This document shows positions 13,724 through 15,059 of a stretch of DNA of 15,059 bases, one piece after another; the first letter of the stretch is position 1, and each line of letters starts with the position of its first letter. Origin of the DNA: Candidatus Woesearchaeota archaeon (lineage in GTDB: Archaea > Nanobdellota > Nanobdellia > Woesearchaeales > BM511); the NCBI GenBank assembly GCA_018221175.1, contig JAAOYE010000035.1:1-15059 (forward strand), read 5' to 3'. Below the pieces are notes generated by a model. The model was not told the origin of the DNA. It made no database searches and saw only the letters and a program-made list of their open reading frames with translations. The translations under genes and the position numbers were made by a program.

Positions 13724-14539
13724 TTATGCGTCAAGAGGTGTCTTGAAGTTATCCAAGTCAATTTTTGCATATCTAAAATATGTTTCGGTACTTCTTTTAT
13801 CAGCATGCCCCATAAATTTTTGTATTTTTCTAGGGTCAACATCATTTTCATATGAGTGCGCTGCGAAGCTTGCTCTAAGCATATGGGGATGAACACTCAA
13901 TTTTGCATGTTTTTTAAAGAGTTTTTTTACTATTTCCTGTCCTGACCTAATTGTTAGGTGTCCTTTTCTTCCTTCAAACAAATAATTCTTTGGCTTGTAC
14001 TTTTCAATATACAAATAATAATCAGATATTAATTTATCAGATAACTTCACTGCTCGCTGCTTACTTCCTTTTCCTTGTCTAACAATTAATTGTTTATTAT
14101 AAAAGTTTAAATCAACTAGCTTTACATTAACTGCTTCATTAATCCTAACACCGCAACTATACAGCAATTCCAATATAATTTTGTGTTTAATATTGGTTGT
14201 TTTATTAATAACTTTAAGTATTATTTCTTTGTCGACAACGCCAGTGTATCTGTCTTGTTTTCTTAGCGTTTTTAAGTCGTAAAACCTTCTTTTTAGAAAC
14301 TTTGTATAAAAAGATTTTATACTTGCTAGTTTTAGATTTATCGTTGCGTGAGCGTAACCTTTTTTTCTTAAATGTTTTAAATATTTCTTTATGTCTTTTT
14401 GCGTTGTTTTCCTCGCGTCTTTACTAATCCATTTTAAGAATTCCTTGTTGTGTGTGACAAACGCATTTATAGATTTCATTGATAAACCGCGAATGTATAA
14501 CTCGTCTTTAAACGATTTTAACAGTTTTTCATTACTCAA
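13724..14539 (-). CDS. xerA: Tyrosine recombinase XerA
   Basis: 271 residues with an N-terminal SAM-like DNA-binding domain (1-95) and a C-terminal catalytic domain. The catalytic set is complete: R132 (SCGVRINEA), K157 (GKGSK), H219 and R222 (HMLR), H245 (MGHAD) and the nucleophile Y254 (TETYF). XerA acts on chromosome dimers at dif in archaea; integrases of mobile elements share the same fold. The start is TTG at 14539 with GAGGT eight bases upstream. The 244-base region upstream carries a 9-7-9 interrupted palindrome and TGTCCA repeats that could be recombination sites. No other phage or plasmid genes are visible, so a chromosomal XerA is the simpler reading. Confidence 0.92.
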   Translation of the reverse strand: MSNEKLLKSFKDELYIRGLSMKSINAFVTHNKEFLKWISKDARKTTQKDIKKYLKHLRKKGYAHATINLKLASIKSFYTKFLKRRFYDLKTLRKQDRYTGVVDKEIILKVINKTTNIKHKIILELLYSCGVRINEAVNVKLVDLNFYNKQLIVRQGKGSKQRAVKLSDKLISDYYLYIEKYKPKNYLFEGRKGHLTIRSGQEIVKKLFKKHAKLSVHPHMLRASFAAHSYENDVDPRKIQKFMGHADKRSTETYFRYAKIDLDNFKTPLDA

Positions 14540-14559
14540 TTTTTAATACCTCTTTTTTA

Positions 14560-14584
14560 TTATTAACACCATGCTTGTTAATAA
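14560..14584. repeat. 25-base interrupted palindrome upstream of xerA, dif- or core-site-like
   Basis: TTATTAACA (14560-14568) and TGTTAATAA (14576-14584) are perfect inverted nine-base arms around a seven-base spacer, CCATGCT. Inverted arms of this size around a 6-8 base spacer are the usual layout of a tyrosine recombinase crossover site. It sits 20 bases upstream of the xerA start. It could also be an operator or an RNA hairpin in the xerA leader. Confidence 0.4.
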
Positions 14585-14598
14585 GTCTTACGTGAACA

Positions 14599-14747
14599 TG
14601 TCCAGTGTCCAGTGCATCACCTTTCTCGTTGATAAAAAGTTGTCCAGTGATTGTTTTTCAAAATCACCTTAATTTTCTTTAGAAATTGTCCAAAAGCATT
14701 CATTGCTTCTTTCGATTAAATCTAAACTAACATGAGCTCTTGGACAA
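14599..14747. repeat. Cluster of TGTCCA motifs with a distal inverted repeat
   Basis: TGTCCAGTG occurs at 14599-14607, 14606-14614 (overlapping) and 14641-14649. TTGTCCAA at 14687-14694 is matched by the reverse complement TTGGACAA at 14740-14747, with three more matching bases on the inner side after one mismatch. Five copies of the six-base core occur in about 150 bases. The rest of 14540-14783 holds no convincing gene and is the longest non-coding stretch here. Confidence 0.45.
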
Positions 14748-14783
14748 AGAGTAAATAATCATAAAAAATTTAAAGGTGATAAT

Positions 14784-14996
14784 ATGAATGAAAAACAAGC
14801 ATCAGAACTTTTAATCGAGTACGAAGATTTAATTCTTGGACTCTCAAACAAGCTGCTGTGGCTTCTTAGAACAAACCATGGCAAAAAGTATCAGTTCGCT
14901 GTCATGAATGATATGCATAACAAAACAATTGAAAAACTTGAAAAAGCCCATGAGAAACTAATGAGCTATGTATCAAGTGACGCGAAGGGCACATAA
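14784..14996 (+). CDS. Small helical protein of unknown function
   Basis: 70 residues, almost entirely helix-forming and charged, with heptad-like hydrophobic spacing (ELLIEYEDLILGLSNKLLWL, then IEKLEKAHEKLMSYV). No cysteines, membrane segment or signal peptide are present. The ATG has an excellent ribosome binding site, AAAGGTGAT, three bases upstream, which is the main support for the gene. It is divergent from xerA, across the repeat-rich intergenic region. I do not recognise the family. Confidence 0.68.
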   Translation: MNEKQASELLIEYEDLILGLSNKLLWLLRTNHGKKYQFAVMNDMHNKTIEKLEKAHEKLMSYVSSDAKGT

Positions 14997-15003
14997 ACAC
15001 TTT

Positions 15004-15026
15004 ATGTCTTTTAAATAAAAAGACAT
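15004..15026 (+). terminator. Hairpin terminator after the 70-residue gene
   Basis: ATGTCTTTT and AAAAGACAT form a perfect nine-base stem around AAATA, followed by TTTTA, eight bases after the TAA. The remaining 33 bases to the window end show nothing recognisable. Confidence 0.5.
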
Positions 15027-15059
15027 TTTATCCTCACAAAGTTCACCTAATAGATGTTA

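Noticed and set aside
14599..14649. CRISPR-like short repeat array
   Set aside because: Repeats are nine bases long, two overlap, and spacing is irregular; there is no spacer structure and no cas gene.
13724..14783. Integrated phage or plasmid around the recombinase
   Set aside because: No structural, replication or transposase genes, no tRNA and no flanking direct repeats are seen in the window; the recombinase alone fits chromosomal XerA.

Overview
The window looks like chromosomal DNA from an AT-rich archaeon, possibly a fermentative DPANN-type lineage such as Woesearchaeota. The archaeal call rests on a transcription factor E gene, an EndoQ nuclease ending in a PCNA-interacting peptide, a XerA-type recombinase, TATA boxes about 25 bases ahead of predicted transcript starts, and a mix of leaderless and Shine-Dalgarno starts. 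The lineage is an inference from gene content.

Left part (1-8269): two complete, divergently transcribed gene sets for group 3b (sulfhydrogenase-type) soluble [NiFe] hydrogenases, sharing a 122-base control region (4733-4854). The leftward set, beta-gamma-delta-alpha, is followed by a phosphate acetyltransferase cut by the window edge. It keeps the [NiFe] cysteines, the NAD(P)H and FAD motifs and all iron-sulfur ligands. It should move electrons between NAD(P)H and H2, next to an enzyme of acetate and ATP formation. The rightward set has the same gene order and keeps every iron-sulfur cysteine seen in the first set. Its large subunit has lost all four [NiFe] cysteines and the C-terminal tail. 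Its gamma subunit has lost the nucleotide-binding motifs. It therefore appears to encode an electron relay with both known catalytic ends removed. This is the most unusual thing in the window.

Middle (8353-9858): a tightly overlapping run of small genes. Two related two-helix membrane proteins flank a 52-residue membrane peptide, followed by CutA and a YdjM-like membrane metal hydrolase.

Right part (9859-15059): tfe with a long leader containing hairpins; a secreted acidic lipoprotein with Ig-like repeats arranged A-B-A-B; a stand-alone response-regulator receiver domain; EndoQ (convergent with the receiver gene); the tyrosine recombinase XerA; a 244-base intergenic region rich in short repeats, including a 9-7-9 interrupted palindrome next to xerA; and a small helical protein of unknown role. 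I found no tRNA, rRNA, CRISPR array or transposase. Genes cover most of the window. Residue positions below count from the start codon chosen here.
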